From contig CALUWI010000011.1 of assembly GCA_944324465.1 (NCBI GenBank), forward strand, positions 1-64,000: a stretch of 64,000 nucleotides of DNA. Direction: 5' to 3'. The notes under the pieces are model-generated. The model saw nothing but the letters and a program-made list of their open reading frames with translations. It had not been told where the DNA came from and made no database searches. This DNA comes from an uncultured Mucispirillum sp. (GTDB lineage: Bacteria > Chrysiogenota > Deferribacteres > Deferribacterales > Mucispirillaceae). Below, in pieces: positions 47,581 through 58,049 of the stretch (the stretch's first letter is position 1; each line of letters opens with the position of its first letter). A program made the position numbers and the translations under genes.

Positions 47581-49626
47581 TTAAAATTCTTTACTACTTG
47601 CATCATTCATAATATCTGTTGAAATTTGGTTTACTTTATCAGATACTTCTTTTGTAGAAACTGCAACATTTAATGTACTTTCAGTAACTGCCTGCAGCTC
47701 TAAAATAGATGTATGCATAGCCTGCATTTCATCAGTTTGAGCAGTTATTGCAGAGTCCATATCATTTATTGCATCAACTAATGCATTTGTGTTAGATGAA
47801 ATTTCCTGTAAATTTTTCTGAGTTCTTTCTGCCAGTTTTCTTACTTCATCTGCTACTACTGCAAAGCCTCTGCCATGTTCTCCAGCACGGGCTGCCTCTA
47901 TTGCTGCATTTAATGCAAGTAAATCAGTTTGGTCTGCAACATCATGAATTACATCTATAATATTTCGTATAGCTTCAGAATGTTCTACCACATCTTTTGC
48001 CCTGATATTTACAAGCTCCATAGATTTATTTAAATGCTCTAATGATATAATATTTTTATCAAGATGTGTAGACTGTGTTTCTGCACTTGACTGCAGAGTA
48101 TCTACATGGTTTTTCAATTCATTTGAAGCACCCATTAAGTTTTCACAAGTATTCATAGAAGTATGCAGCATTTCTCTAATCCTGCTTCCCATAAGATTAA
48201 TACCGTTAATAACAGCTAATAACTCACCTTCTAAAAAGCCTGCATCTATATCATCTCTAAAATCGTTAGCAGAATATTTTTCTACAACAGCTAAAATATT
48301 CTGCATAGTTGCACTTAAATTAGCAAAAGTATCATTGATATTATCTTTTAAGCTGTTTAATGCAGGATTATGGGTAGAAGCATTTATTGCAACATTTAAA
48401 TAACCCTGCTTAACCTGTGCAGAAACTTTTAATGATTCTTCTATTAAGTTATTATCCTCTTTTAATTCTTCATGAAGTTTTCTCATCTGCTCATTAATAG
48501 CATTAGATATTTCCATAAGTTCATCTTTTCCGCTTGGTTTATATACTGTTACTTCGTTTTCTGATTTATGGCTTATATAGTCAAAAAATTTAAATATAGA
48601 TGTAGTTAATTTATGAAGCGGTATAACAACAGCCATTCTTATAACAATATTTACTGTAGTAAAAAATATTAAAATAAAAATAATAATACCTGTAAACATA
48701 ATTGTGCGTAAAAGTAAAATATCTTTAATATAATCATCTTCTAATGCACTAATAATTATATTCCAGCCTAAATCTTTATTATATATATCTTTAGCTATAA
48801 ATTTTTTATTATCATAATTATATAAAAATACATTATTTTCTTTTATTTTATCAGCAAACGGAAGACTGCTTGGTTTTCCTTGAAATTTTGTACCCATAGT
48901 AAAAACATCATTACCTTTATCTACAGCCATTACATATCCATTTGTACCTATTTTAATATTACCTACACTTTCTTTTAAAACTTCATAAGCCGGCTTTAAA
49001 TTATAACCTATAAACAATATACCTGTTACATTATTACTGGCATCTTTTACCGGGTCATAAAAAGTAAGGTAATCATTTCCAAATAATGTGGCTTTACCTA
49101 TATATGTTTTTCCTTCTAATGCCAGTTTATATGCTGGGTGGTTATGGTCTAATTTTGTCCATATAGCCCTTTTGCCTGAAGTATCTTTTAAAGAAGTTGT
49201 TACACGAATAAAATCCTGCCCATCTCTTGCAAAAATTGTAGCAATATCACCTGTTGTATTGGAAAATCTATCAAGTACATCAGTTTCACCTGTAATTAAA
49301 TTATCGTATAAATAATATGCAGGATAACCTTGTTCAGTTTTGCCGCGAATATCAAATTCAGTATAGCTTCCATAGTATGATTCTAAAAAGTATTTAAATA
49401 CTCCCATAGAATTTTCACTATTTTTTTTAAGCTGCCCGAGAAGATTATCAAAAGAGCTTTCCACTAAATATCCAGCCTGCTCAATACTTAATTTTGCACT
49501 GTTCTCTGCACTTTTTGAAGCATAAATACTTATAATAATGAATAATGCAACTACAAGTACAAGTATAATAGGTGCATTAATGATTATCATTTTTTTTGAT
49601 ATTGATGCACTTTTTAGATTAAACAT
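47581..49626 (-). CDS. Methyl-accepting chemotaxis protein with Cache sensor
   Basis: 681 residues. Start at 49626 is supported by GGTGGAG next to the ATG; the longer reading frame upstream lacks one. Layout: first membrane segment (about 15-38), periplasmic sensor of the fused Cache_3-Cache_2 type ([18 protein letters not shown] and [19 protein letters not shown]), second membrane segment (about 305-330), then a linker with two HAMP-like parts, and the signalling tip [40 protein letters not shown] (only part matters: [14 protein letters not shown]). The middle segment style resembles epsilonproteobacterial receptors. Ligand is unknown; no C-terminal CheR pentapeptide is present. Confidence 0.88.
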   Translation of the reverse strand: MFNLKSASISKKMIIINAPIILVLVVALFIIISIYASKSAENSAKLSIEQAGYLVESSFDNLLGQLKKNSENSMGVFKYFLESYYGSYTEFDIRGKTEQGYPAYYLYDNLITGETDVLDRFSNTTGDIATIFARDGQDFIRVTTSLKDTSGKRAIWTKLDHNHPAYKLALEGKTYIGKATLFGNDYLTFYDPVKDASNNVTGILFIGYNLKPAYEVLKESVGNIKIGTNGYVMAVDKGNDVFTMGTKFQGKPSSLPFADKIKENNVFLYNYDNKKFIAKDIYNKDLGWNIIISALEDDYIKDILLLRTIMFTGIIIFILIFFTTVNIVIRMAVVIPLHKLTTSIFKFFDYISHKSENEVTVYKPSGKDELMEISNAINEQMRKLHEELKEDNNLIEESLKVSAQVKQGYLNVAINASTHNPALNSLKDNINDTFANLSATMQNILAVVEKYSANDFRDDIDAGFLEGELLAVINGINLMGSRIREMLHTSMNTCENLMGASNELKNHVDTLQSSAETQSTHLDKNIISLEHLNKSMELVNIRAKDVVEHSEAIRNIIDVIHDVADQTDLLALNAAIEAARAGEHGRGFAVVADEVRKLAERTQKNLQEISSNTNALVDAINDMDSAITAQTDEMQAMHTSILELQAVTESTLNVAVSTKEVSDKVNQISTDIMNDASSKEF

Positions 49627-49914
49627 ACTCCACCCCTTATGGTACAAAAAACTATACCACTTTTCTAATATATAATGGATATAAAAATAATACAATCATT
49701 TTATAATCATAATAAATTACTGTGATTTAAATAATAAATTATAAAATATATGATGAATTGATTATTTTTCTATAATTTTTATTGTAAAAAAATGAAATAA
49801 TCCTATTATTTATACATTTTAATTATACATTAAAATTTCTCCCTGCTAAAAAATACTAGAATTTATTATATAAATAGTTTATTGTATTTCTTGAAAAATA
49901 TTATGGAGAGTTTT

Positions 49915-50889
49915 ATGACAGCAAAAGATGCCTTAAATCTTGTAAAAGAAGATATTGAAAAAGTGGAACAGTTTTTAAAAGATGATATAAAAACATCTGT
50001 TCCTTTAATAAATGAAGTAATTTTATATCTGCTTTCAAGCGGCGGCAAAAGGCTTCGCCCTGTATTTCTTGCATTATCTGCCAGAATGTGCGGTTATAAA
50101 GGGGAAAATATACCTGCAATGAGTGCTGTTATAGAATACATTCATACTGCAACACTGCTGCATGATGATATTATTGACGGAGCAAAATACAGAAGAAAAC
50201 GCCCTACTGCTAACAGCCTGTATGGGAATGATATAGCTGTTTTATGCGGTGATTTTTTATACTCAAGAAGTTATATTACATTAACAGAATATGGTGCAAA
50301 ACAAGTGCAGATGATACTTTCTTCTGCTGCTCTTACAATGAGTGAAGGTGAAGTAATACAGCTTTTAAAAACAGGTGATATTAACTTAACTTTTGATGAT
50401 TATATACAGATTATTACCCGTAAAACAGCAGTACTTTTCTCTGCTGCATGTGAAATTGGCGGCAGACTTGCAGAAGTAAGTGAAGAAAAAATCAAAGCCT
50501 TAAAAGATTTTGGCTATTATTTAGGGCTTAGTTTCCAAATGACTGATGATATTTTAGACTATATGGGTAACCCAGAAATAACTGGCAAAAAGAACGGTAC
50601 AGATTTATTTGAAGGAAAACTTACACTGCCTGTTATTAAAACATTAGAAAAAGCTGATGAAAATGAAAAAAATATTATTACAGAAATGTTTAAGAAAAAA
50701 GAAAGAAATGATGATGATTTAAAAATTTTAAAAGATATTATGGTAAAATACGATATTGAAAAAATATCTGAAAAAACAGCTGATGAATATATCAATAAAT
50801 CTCTCAGCTCTCTTGATATTTTTGAAGATAATGATTATAGAAAAGCACTTATTGCATTAGCACTTGCAATGGTTGGTAGAACTGCATAA
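49915..50889 (+). CDS. Polyprenyl diphosphate synthase (octaprenyl/heptaprenyl type)
   Basis: Builds long-chain prenyl diphosphate for the menaquinone or ubiquinone side chain. The start at 49915 follows GGAGAG at 49905-49910 and gives 324 residues. The two Asp-rich motifs are LLHDDIIDGAKYRRKRPTAN near residue 80 (first motif DDxxD) and QMTDDILDYMG near 210; GGKRLRPVF near 43 is also typical. The chain length is not certain. It is followed by apbE 15 nt downstream. Confidence 0.88.
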   Translation: MTAKDALNLVKEDIEKVEQFLKDDIKTSVPLINEVILYLLSSGGKRLRPVFLALSARMCGYKGENIPAMSAVIEYIHTATLLHDDIIDGAKYRRKRPTANSLYGNDIAVLCGDFLYSRSYITLTEYGAKQVQMILSSAALTMSEGEVIQLLKTGDINLTFDDYIQIITRKTAVLFSAACEIGGRLAEVSEEKIKALKDFGYYLGLSFQMTDDILDYMGNPEITGKKNGTDLFEGKLTLPVIKTLEKADENEKNIITEMFKKKERNDDDLKILKDIMVKYDIEKISEKTADEYINKSLSSLDIFEDNDYRKALIALALAMVGRTA

Positions 50890-50904
50890 GTAATTTATAA
50901 TAAA

Positions 50905-51846
50905 ATGAAAAAAGCTGTATTAACTATCATTGTATGCTGCATTATATCTGCCTGCTCTAAAGAGAAATTTGTTACATATCACTTTTTCTCTTTAGGCACT
51001 ATTATAGATATTACAATACAGGAAAAGTATGCAGACTATTTGCCAGAAATTAATAAGTATATTAACCAGTTATCATATATAATTCTTGCAGATGAAAAAA
51101 AGATAAATACTGCACCTGTTAATGAAAAAATATATATTTCAAAAGAAACTATTGAAATATATAAAAAATCTATTTTTTATTACAATATAAGCCATAAATA
51201 TGACCCGTCATCTTATACTGTATCTTCCTTATATGGTTTTCCAGAAGGAAAATATCATATACCTGCTGAAAAAGATATAATTAATGCAAAATCAAATGCT
51301 GGGTTTGATAAACTTGTATTCAACAATAACTATCTTATTAAAAAAAGCAGCCTGCTTATTGACTTTAGTGCTAATGCTAAAGGATATATAGTTGATAAAA
51401 CAGCAGAATATATGAAAAATTTATCAATAGATAATTTCATAATTAATGCTGGTGGCGATTTATATATTTCTGGTAAAAAAAATAAAAAATATTTCAATAC
51501 AGGCATAACTAATCCAGATAATAAAACAATGCCGCTGAGTATTGTAAATATTGAAAATATGGCTCTTGCAACAAGCGGTAATTACGAAAGATATTTTATA
51601 GAAAATAATAAATATATAAATCACATTTTTGAAGGCGTTACTTTTGAGCCTGTAAATAATTATAAATCTGTAAGTGTAATAGCAGAAAATACAGAAAAAG
51701 CTGACGGATTTGCCACACTTTTTTATCTTTTGGATATGAATGATATAACAAACTATTGTAAAAAGTTTAATATTGCTGTATTAATATTGACAAATAACCA
51801 TAAAATTGTCAAACTTTGTAATTGGGAAAAATATGAAAAACTATAA
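50905..51846 (+). CDS. apbE: FAD:protein FMN transferase, lipoprotein
   Basis: Attaches FMN covalently to a Thr of flavoproteins such as NqrB/NqrC or RnfD/RnfG. The 313-residue protein has a signal sequence with lipobox ISAC (Cys12 region), FFSLGTIIDITI near residue 30, DFSANAKGYIVDKTAEYM near 155 and NAGGDLYISG near 183, all ApbE landmarks. Lipidation places it on the periplasmic side of a membrane. It overlaps the maf start by 14 bp. Confidence 0.88.
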   Translation: MKKAVLTIIVCCIISACSKEKFVTYHFFSLGTIIDITIQEKYADYLPEINKYINQLSYIILADEKKINTAPVNEKIYISKETIEIYKKSIFYYNISHKYDPSSYTVSSLYGFPEGKYHIPAEKDIINAKSNAGFDKLVFNNNYLIKKSSLLIDFSANAKGYIVDKTAEYMKNLSIDNFIINAGGDLYISGKKNKKYFNTGITNPDNKTMPLSIVNIENMALATSGNYERYFIENNKYINHIFEGVTFEPVNNYKSVSVIAENTEKADGFATLFYLLDMNDITNYCKKFNIAVLILTNNHKIVKLCNWEKYEKL

Positions 51847-52417
51847 ATTTATTTTAGCAAGTGCTTCTCCTAGAAGAAAGGAACTTTTATCTATATATGT
51901 AAAAGATTTTAAAATTATGCCTGCTGATATTGATGAAACTGTTCCTGATAATATTGCATTAGAAGATGCACCATTATATACTGCAAAAGAAAAAGCTGCT
52001 GCAGTATTTAATAAACTTAATGAAGATGAAATAATCATTACTGCAGATACTATTGTAATGCTTGATAATAAAATATATGGCAAACCTAAAGATAAACTTG
52101 ATGCATATAATATGATAAAAACATTATCTGGTAAAACTCATCAGGTTATAACTGGCGTTTGCTGTTACAATAAAGATAAACAGATTAATATTGAATTTTC
52201 TGATGTTACAAATGTATCTTTTACAGATATAAGTGATGAAATAATAGAAAAATATCTGGAAAATGCAGAATATATTGATAAAGCTGGTGCTTATGCTGTG
52301 CAGGGACTTGCTTCTATGTTTGTAGAAAAAATAGAGGGCAGCTATGATAATGTTGTAGGGCTTCCTATGGGCAGACTTGCACGGAATTTAATAAAGTATA
52401 AAATAAATTTATTTTAA
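51833..52417 (+). CDS. maf: Maf-family nucleotide pyrophosphatase
   Basis: House-cleaning nucleoside triphosphate pyrophosphatase. The ATG at 51833 gives 194 residues starting with KFILASASPRRKELL, the Maf signature; an upstream frame start lies deep in apbE. ADTIV near residue 68 and KIEGSYDNVVGLPM near 165 indicate the YhdE subgroup, which hydrolyses dTTP and UTP. It overlaps apbE and precedes the acyl-CoA ligase by 14 nt. Confidence 0.9.
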   Translation: MKNYKFILASASPRRKELLSIYVKDFKIMPADIDETVPDNIALEDAPLYTAKEKAAAVFNKLNEDEIIITADTIVMLDNKIYGKPKDKLDAYNMIKTLSGKTHQVITGVCCYNKDKQINIEFSDVTNVSFTDISDEIIEKYLENAEYIDKAGAYAVQGLASMFVEKIEGSYDNVVGLPMGRLARNLIKYKINLF

Positions 52418-52431
52418 AACAGGAGGTTTTT

Positions 52432-53973
52432 ATGCTTGAGAGAAATCTTTATAATATGCTTTATGAAAACACTAAAAAATTCCCAAAAAGAACTTTTATT
52501 TATTTTGAAGAAAAAAAATATACATATACAGAAGGTTTTAAAATAATAAATCAAATGGCTGCCTTCATGCAGAAAAAAGGTGTAAAAAAAGGCGATAAAG
52601 TCATTATTATGCTTGGCAACTCTCCAGAATTTGTTTTATCAGTATTTGCTGTATTTGCCTGTGGTGCAATAGCTATTCCTATAAACACATTTTTTAAAGG
52701 ACATGAAGCATCATATATAGTAGAAAACAGTGAAGCCCTGTTTATGATTACAGAAGGACAGTTTGAAGCAGTAGTAGAAGAAGTAAGAGTTCAGTGTAAA
52801 AAAGTGCAGGAAATATTTACTTTTGATAATACAATAGTAAATACTCTTAACTTTTATGACTATATAGGAAATATGCCTGATGCACCTATTGAATGTAAAG
52901 CATCTGTTCATGATTTAGCATTATTTATATATACATCAGGTACTACAGGACACCCAAAAGGTGCTATGCTTTCCCATTATAACTTGCTTGAAAATGCAAA
53001 AAGCTGCTCTAAAATGATTAATGCAAACCATAAAGATAAATTTTTAATATTACTTCCAATGTTCCATACATATACTTTTACAACATGTATCATATATCCT
53101 GTAAGCATAGGAAGTACACTGATTATTCTCCGTTCTGTAATGGATATGAAAAAAGAAAGTTTTAAAAAAATTCTGGTATTCCAAAGACCTACAATTATGC
53201 TTGGTGTGCCGCAGATTTACTCTGTTATGGCAAAATCTCCAATGCCAAAATGGTTTATTAAACTGCTCTACCCTATTAAAATACATATTTCAGGTGGTGC
53301 TGCACTTCCTGCAGAAATATTTGACCAGTTTAAGAAAAAATTTGGTATTAATGTTATTGAAGGTTATGGACTTTCAGAAGCATCTCCAGTTGTTGCATTA
53401 AACCCACTTAATAAGCAGAAACAAGGTACTGTTGGTGTAACACTTCCAAATGTTCAGGCAAAAGTTATAGGACCAGATGAAACAGAACTGCCAAGAGGGC
53501 AAGTTGGCGAATTAATTATTAAAGGACCTAATGTTATGCAGGGATACTGGCACATGCCGCAGGCTACAGATGATGCCATAAAAAACGGCTGGCTTTTTAC
53601 AGGTGATTTTGCCACTATGGACGAAGAAGGATATATTACAATAGTAGACAGGAAAAAAGACTTAATCATTGTTAAAGGTATGAATGTTTACCCTAGAGAA
53701 GTAGAAGAAGTTATTTATAAATATCCAGGCGTTGATGCTGTTGCAGTTATCGGTATCCCATCTATTGAGCAGGGAGAAATTATTGCTGCATATATTCAGG
53801 CAAAAGAAAATGAAACTATTGATGAAAAAGATTTACGGAACTATCTGGCAAAACATTTAGCAAACTTTAAACTGCCACGCATTATTAAAGTTATAGAAGA
53901 TATTCCGCTGACTGCTACAGGAAAAGTTCTTAAACGAGAACTTAAAGAGCTTGTTAAAAACGGCAAAATTTAA
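52432..53973 (+). CDS. Long-chain acyl-CoA ligase (AMP-forming)
   Basis: Activates fatty acids with ATP and CoA. The 513-residue ANL enzyme has the P-loop IYTSGTTGHPKGAMLSH near residue 165, EGYGLSEASPV near 310, the TGDFATMDEEGYITIVDRKKD hinge (quoted motif: GDFATMDEEGYITIVDRK) near 385 and the catalytic Lys in TATGKVLKREL near 500. AGGAGG precedes the ATG. The acyl-chain preference is not known. Its stop overlaps the priA start by one base. Confidence 0.88.
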   Translation: MLERNLYNMLYENTKKFPKRTFIYFEEKKYTYTEGFKIINQMAAFMQKKGVKKGDKVIIMLGNSPEFVLSVFAVFACGAIAIPINTFFKGHEASYIVENSEALFMITEGQFEAVVEEVRVQCKKVQEIFTFDNTIVNTLNFYDYIGNMPDAPIECKASVHDLALFIYTSGTTGHPKGAMLSHYNLLENAKSCSKMINANHKDKFLILLPMFHTYTFTTCIIYPVSIGSTLIILRSVMDMKKESFKKILVFQRPTIMLGVPQIYSVMAKSPMPKWFIKLLYPIKIHISGGAALPAEIFDQFKKKFGINVIEGYGLSEASPVVALNPLNKQKQGTVGVTLPNVQAKVIGPDETELPRGQVGELIIKGPNVMQGYWHMPQATDDAIKNGWLFTGDFATMDEEGYITIVDRKKDLIIVKGMNVYPREVEEVIYKYPGVDAVAVIGIPSIEQGEIIAAYIQAKENETIDEKDLRNYLAKHLANFKLPRIIKVIEDIPLTATGKVLKRELKELVKNGKI

Positions 53974-55922
53974 TGGAAAAATCATATTATAATATACTTC
54001 TTCCTGTTCCTACGGAGGGAGTATATACTTATTTTTCAGAAGGAATATTAAATACTGGCGAAAGAGTTATTGTTCCTTTTGGAAAAAGAGAAATTACAGG
54101 TATTGTTCTTGAAAAAATAGAAAAGCCTGATTTTGAATGTAAAGAAATCATTATGTGCTGCGATGATGCACCACTTTTTTCTAAAGAATATATTACATTT
54201 CTTAAAAATATTGCATCATACTATACATGTCCTTTAGGGCTTGTACTGCATGGTGTGTTATCTGAAAAAATATTAAATATAGAAATATCAGATATTGAGC
54301 CTGTAAAAAGCCACCCAGTTAAAGAGATTACTCTTACTAAAGAACAGCAGGCAATAGCAGACAGTATTCAATTAAATACATACTGCTGCCACTTAATAAA
54401 AGGGATTACAGGAAGCGGTAAAACAGAAATTTATCAGGAAGCTGCAAAAAAAGTAATAGCAAGTGGTAAACAGGTTTTATATATTGTGCCAGAAATATCA
54501 TTAACACAGCAGCTTATTGAAAGGCTTGCATACAGGCTGGGTGTTGAGCCATCTATATATCATTATAAACTTACAGATAAAGCACGAAAAAAACACTTTT
54601 CAGATTTTGCAGCTGGTAATTCTAAATTTATGCTTGGTGCAAGAAGTGCATTATTTGTGCCTGCAAAAAATATAGGGCTGATTATAGTTGATGAAGAACA
54701 TGAAAGTTCATATAAGCAGGATGAATCACCCTCATATCACCTGCGTGATATGGCAGTAATGTATGCTAATATTTTAAATATACCAATCATTTTAGGAAGT
54801 GCTACCCCGTCTGTAGAATCTATGCATAATGCAGAAAGCGGCAAATATGTTCTTCATACACTTCTTGAAAGACCAAACCATGCCACTCTGCCTGAAATTG
54901 AAATTATAGATATGAAAACAACCAATCTTATAGGTTCTATGATTGCAGAACCTGTATATGATGAACTTTCAAATATTGTAAAGCGTAACGAACAGGCTAT
55001 TATACTGCTTAATAGAAAAGGATATTCTACATACCTATACTGCCAGCAGTGCGGAGCTTTAGCAGACTGTGTTAACTGCTCTGTTAGTCTTGTATCATTT
55101 AAATCAAAAAATAAAGCAATATGCAGATACTGTAATACTGAATATGATAACCTTACATGTTCTGTATGCGGCTCAAAAATATTTAAAGAATACGGATATG
55201 GCACAGAAAAAGTAGAAGAATTTTTAGAATCAATGTTTCCAGATAAAGTAATACGCATAGATACTGAAAGTGTTTCTTCTATTAAAACATTAAATAAAAA
55301 CTTAAAAAAATTTGAAAATAAAGAAGCAAATATTTTAGTAGGTACTCAGTTAATTGCAAAAGGACTTCATTTTCCAGAAGTAACTTTTGTTGGTGTTTTA
55401 GGAATAGATAACTTAATGGCACTGCCGGATTTTAGAGCAATGGAAAAAGCATACCAGCTTTTAGTGCAGGTTTCAGGGCGGGCAGGCAGAGAACATTTAA
55501 GCGGAAAAGTATATATACAGACAATGAACCCAGAAGCTCCAGTATTTAATATGCTTGACAGCTCTGATTTAGAATTTTATAAATGGGAGTTAAGCAGAAG
55601 AAATATAACCCAGTATCCGCCATTTACAAAACTGGCAAGGCTTATTTTTAGCTATATTAATCAGGAAGAATGTTATAATACTGCAAAAATTACAGCAAAC
55701 ACTTTAAAATCACTAAAAGAAACAGCAAATCTTACCATATATGGTCCAAAAGATGCCACTCTTGCAAAACTGCAGAACAAATACAGATATGAAATATTAA
55801 TAAAATCTGTAACAAACAGTGACTTGAATAGGGCCCTTATAATCGCACAGCAGATATTTAATAAATGCAAAAAAGGTGCTATGCGGTTAAAAATAGATAA
55901 AGACCCTTATTTTATGATGTAG
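53973..55922 (+). CDS. priA: Primosomal replication-restart helicase
   Basis: Superfamily-2 DNA helicase that reloads the replisome at stalled forks. The 649-residue protein has an N-terminal DNA-binding part, Walker A GITGSGKTEIY near residue 145, DEEH in IVDEEHESSYK near 238, LGSATPS near 270, a zinc-binding insertion with Cys pairs CQQCGALADCVNC and CRYCN...CSVCGS (350-410), and GTQLIAKGLHFPEV near 455. It is somewhat shorter than E. coli PriA (732). Convergent with coaBC, one base apart. Confidence 0.94.
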   Translation: MEKSYYNILLPVPTEGVYTYFSEGILNTGERVIVPFGKREITGIVLEKIEKPDFECKEIIMCCDDAPLFSKEYITFLKNIASYYTCPLGLVLHGVLSEKILNIEISDIEPVKSHPVKEITLTKEQQAIADSIQLNTYCCHLIKGITGSGKTEIYQEAAKKVIASGKQVLYIVPEISLTQQLIERLAYRLGVEPSIYHYKLTDKARKKHFSDFAAGNSKFMLGARSALFVPAKNIGLIIVDEEHESSYKQDESPSYHLRDMAVMYANILNIPIILGSATPSVESMHNAESGKYVLHTLLERPNHATLPEIEIIDMKTTNLIGSMIAEPVYDELSNIVKRNEQAIILLNRKGYSTYLYCQQCGALADCVNCSVSLVSFKSKNKAICRYCNTEYDNLTCSVCGSKIFKEYGYGTEKVEEFLESMFPDKVIRIDTESVSSIKTLNKNLKKFENKEANILVGTQLIAKGLHFPEVTFVGVLGIDNLMALPDFRAMEKAYQLLVQVSGRAGREHLSGKVYIQTMNPEAPVFNMLDSSDLEFYKWELSRRNITQYPPFTKLARLIFSYINQEECYNTAKITANTLKSLKETANLTIYGPKDATLAKLQNKYRYEILIKSVTNSDLNRALIIAQQIFNKCKKGAMRLKIDKDPYFMM

Positions 55923-55923
55923 A

Positions 55924-57135
55924 TTATTGATTTTTTTCACTGTGCAGTATAGCACTTTCTGCTAAAATAATTTTAGCTATATCCTGCTTGCTCTGTTTGC
56001 CTGTATGAGTAACATTACCATTTGCAAAAAATAATGTCATTTCATTATCCATACTGTCAAAACCAATATCTTTGCGAGAAACATCGTTTGCAGCTATAAT
56101 ATCAGCTTTTTTCTTTTCAAGTTTTTGTTTTGCATATTCTTCCATATTATCAGTTTCTGCAGCAAAGCCAACTAACACCTGGTTTTCTTTTTTATGACTT
56201 CCTGCATAGCTTAAAATATCCTTCGTTTTTTGAAGGTGCAGCACTAATTCATCATCATTCTTTTTAATTTTTTTATTTTCATAAACTGGTGAATAATCTG
56301 CAACAGCTGCAGCCATAATGATAATATCTGCTTCATCATAAAAAGAAAGAAATGCATTATACATATCTTCTGCACTTACTACTTTTTGTATGTTTGGTAT
56401 ATCTGATTTTATATTTACTTCCCCAGATATTAAAATAACATTTGCTCCCATTTTATAGGCTTCTTCAGCAAGAGCATATCCCATTTTCCCGCTTGATTTA
56501 TTTGTTATATATCTTACAGGGTCAATATATTCTTTTGTAGGACCTGCAGTAATTAATATAGTAAGACCAGCAAGTATATCATTTTCTATTTTTAAAGATA
56601 AATCATTTTTATTATTTAAAATATTTAAAACTTTTTCAGCAATTATATCTGGCTCCTGCATTTTACCTTCCCCTTCCGTCTGACATGCAAGCAGACCAGA
56701 TGCAGGAAGTATCATGTGAATACCTTTTGACTGCAGACTTTTAATATTTTCCTGCACTATAATATTATTATACATATTAGTATTCATAGCTGGAGCTAAT
56801 ACGAGAGGACATTTTAAAGCAAGTATAGTAGATAAAAGCTCATTATCAGCAATACCTGCATTGATTTTGCCAATAATATTTGCTGTAGCTGGTGCTATAA
56901 TACAAATATCTGCCCATGATGCATAATCTATATGGCTTATAGGGGTGGGAGTATAATCTTCCCTTAATACTGGGTTTAATGATAATGCTTCAAATGTAGT
57001 ATGACCAACAAAACTTTCAGCTTTTTTAGTCATCATTACTTTAACATTATGCCCTGCTCTCACAAATTCTCTAACAAGATATGCACTTTTATAAGCAGCT
57101 ATGCCGCCTGTAACACCAACTAAAATATTACTCAT
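55924..57135 (-). CDS. coaBC: Bifunctional phosphopantothenoylcysteine decarboxylase/synthetase
   Basis: Two consecutive steps of coenzyme A biosynthesis. The 403-residue protein begins with the flavoprotein half (VGVTGGIAAYKSAYL; catalytic His in SHIDYASWAD near residue 68; PAMNTNMY near 115; LACQTEGEGKM near 150). The synthetase half starts near 190 with ITAGPTKEYIDPVRYITNKS (motif ITAGPTKEYIDPV) and KMGYALAEEA. It lies downstream of the slipin gene, separated by a terminator. Confidence 0.94.
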   Translation of the reverse strand: MSNILVGVTGGIAAYKSAYLVREFVRAGHNVKVMMTKKAESFVGHTTFEALSLNPVLREDYTPTPISHIDYASWADICIIAPATANIIGKINAGIADNELLSTILALKCPLVLAPAMNTNMYNNIIVQENIKSLQSKGIHMILPASGLLACQTEGEGKMQEPDIIAEKVLNILNNKNDLSLKIENDILAGLTILITAGPTKEYIDPVRYITNKSSGKMGYALAEEAYKMGANVILISGEVNIKSDIPNIQKVVSAEDMYNAFLSFYDEADIIIMAAAVADYSPVYENKKIKKNDDELVLHLQKTKDILSYAGSHKKENQVLVGFAAETDNMEEYAKQKLEKKKADIIAANDVSRKDIGFDSMDNEMTLFFANGNVTHTGKQSKQDIAKIILAESAILHSEKNQ

Positions 57136-57154
57136 ATAACTTCTTCCTTATACA

Positions 57155-57190
57155 AAAGAGCCCTTTCGCTTAAAAGCAAAAGGGCTTATT
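57155..57190 (-). terminator. Terminator of the slipin gene
   Basis: A 12-bp stem with one wobble pair (AGCCCTTTCGCT 57159-57170, AGCAAAAGGGCT 57175-57186), loop of 4 nt. On the minus strand it is followed by CTTTTG. It separates the slipin gene from coaBC. Confidence 0.75.
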
Positions 57191-57194
57191 ATTT

Positions 57195-57947
57195 TTATTT
57201 GCCTGTAATCGCCTTAATTAAATCAATAGGTATTGGAATAATTGTTGATTTATTATTATCTTTTGATGTCATCTCTGATAATGTCTGCAAATAACGCAGC
57301 TGCAGAGTAACAGGGTTTTCACCCATAATACGGGAAGCCTCTGCAAGTTTTTCAGCAGCCTGATATTCACCTTCTGCTAAAATAATTTTTGCCCTTCTTT
57401 CCCTTTCTGATTCTGCCTGACGGCTCATAGCTTTCTGCATTTCAACAGGTAAATCAATATGTTTAATTTCTACAGCAGCTATTTTTACACCCCAAGGGTC
57501 TGTCTGTGCATCTATAATAGACTGCATTTCTTTATTAATTTTTTCCCTGCTTGATAATAAATCATCAAGTTCAAACTGACCAATAATGCTTCTTAATGTA
57601 GTTTGAGAAATCTGGCTTGTAGCATAGTAAACATCATCTACTTCTAATATAGATTTCTCTGGTGAAAGCACTTTAAAATAAACAACTGCATTAACTTTTA
57701 CTGAAACATTATCTTTAGTAATAATATCTTGTGGAGGAACATCCATAACGATAGTCCTCATATTTACTTTTACCATTTGTTCTAATATAGGAATTAAGAT
57801 AATTAAACCAGGACCTCTAACACCAGCATAGCGTCCAAGTCTAAATACAACTGCTCTTTCATATTCCTGTAAAATTTTAATACTTGAAAAAAGTAAAAAG
57901 ATAATTAGTAATGCAAACACTACCATTACTGATAAAGATGCAAACAT
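57195..57947 (-). CDS. Slipin (stomatin/prohibitin-family membrane protein)
   Basis: 250 residues. Start at 57947 follows AAGGAG; a TTG five codons earlier is unsupported. One N-terminal membrane hairpin (residues 6-25) is followed by the SPFH/band-7 domain ([20 protein letters not shown] and [16 protein letters not shown]) and a coiled coil ([28 protein letters not shown]; quoted here in part). Slipins assemble large rings around membrane proteases and often pair with NfeD; no nfeD gene is adjacent. The function here is therefore unassigned beyond membrane organisation. Confidence 0.88.
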   Translation of the reverse strand: MFASLSVMVVFALLIIFLLFSSIKILQEYERAVVFRLGRYAGVRGPGLIILIPILEQMVKVNMRTIVMDVPPQDIITKDNVSVKVNAVVYFKVLSPEKSILEVDDVYYATSQISQTTLRSIIGQFELDDLLSSREKINKEMQSIIDAQTDPWGVKIAAVEIKHIDLPVEMQKAMSRQAESERERRAKIILAEGEYQAAEKLAEASRIMGENPVTLQLRYLQTLSEMTSKDNNKSTIIPIPIDLIKAITGK

Positions 57948-58049
57948 AAACTCTCCTTGCAATATTATTATAAAATTGCTATATTCAAAAGTAATATATA
58001 GTTATAGCAAAATATTTCATTTTTTGCAATTAATATTATTGGAGCGAAT

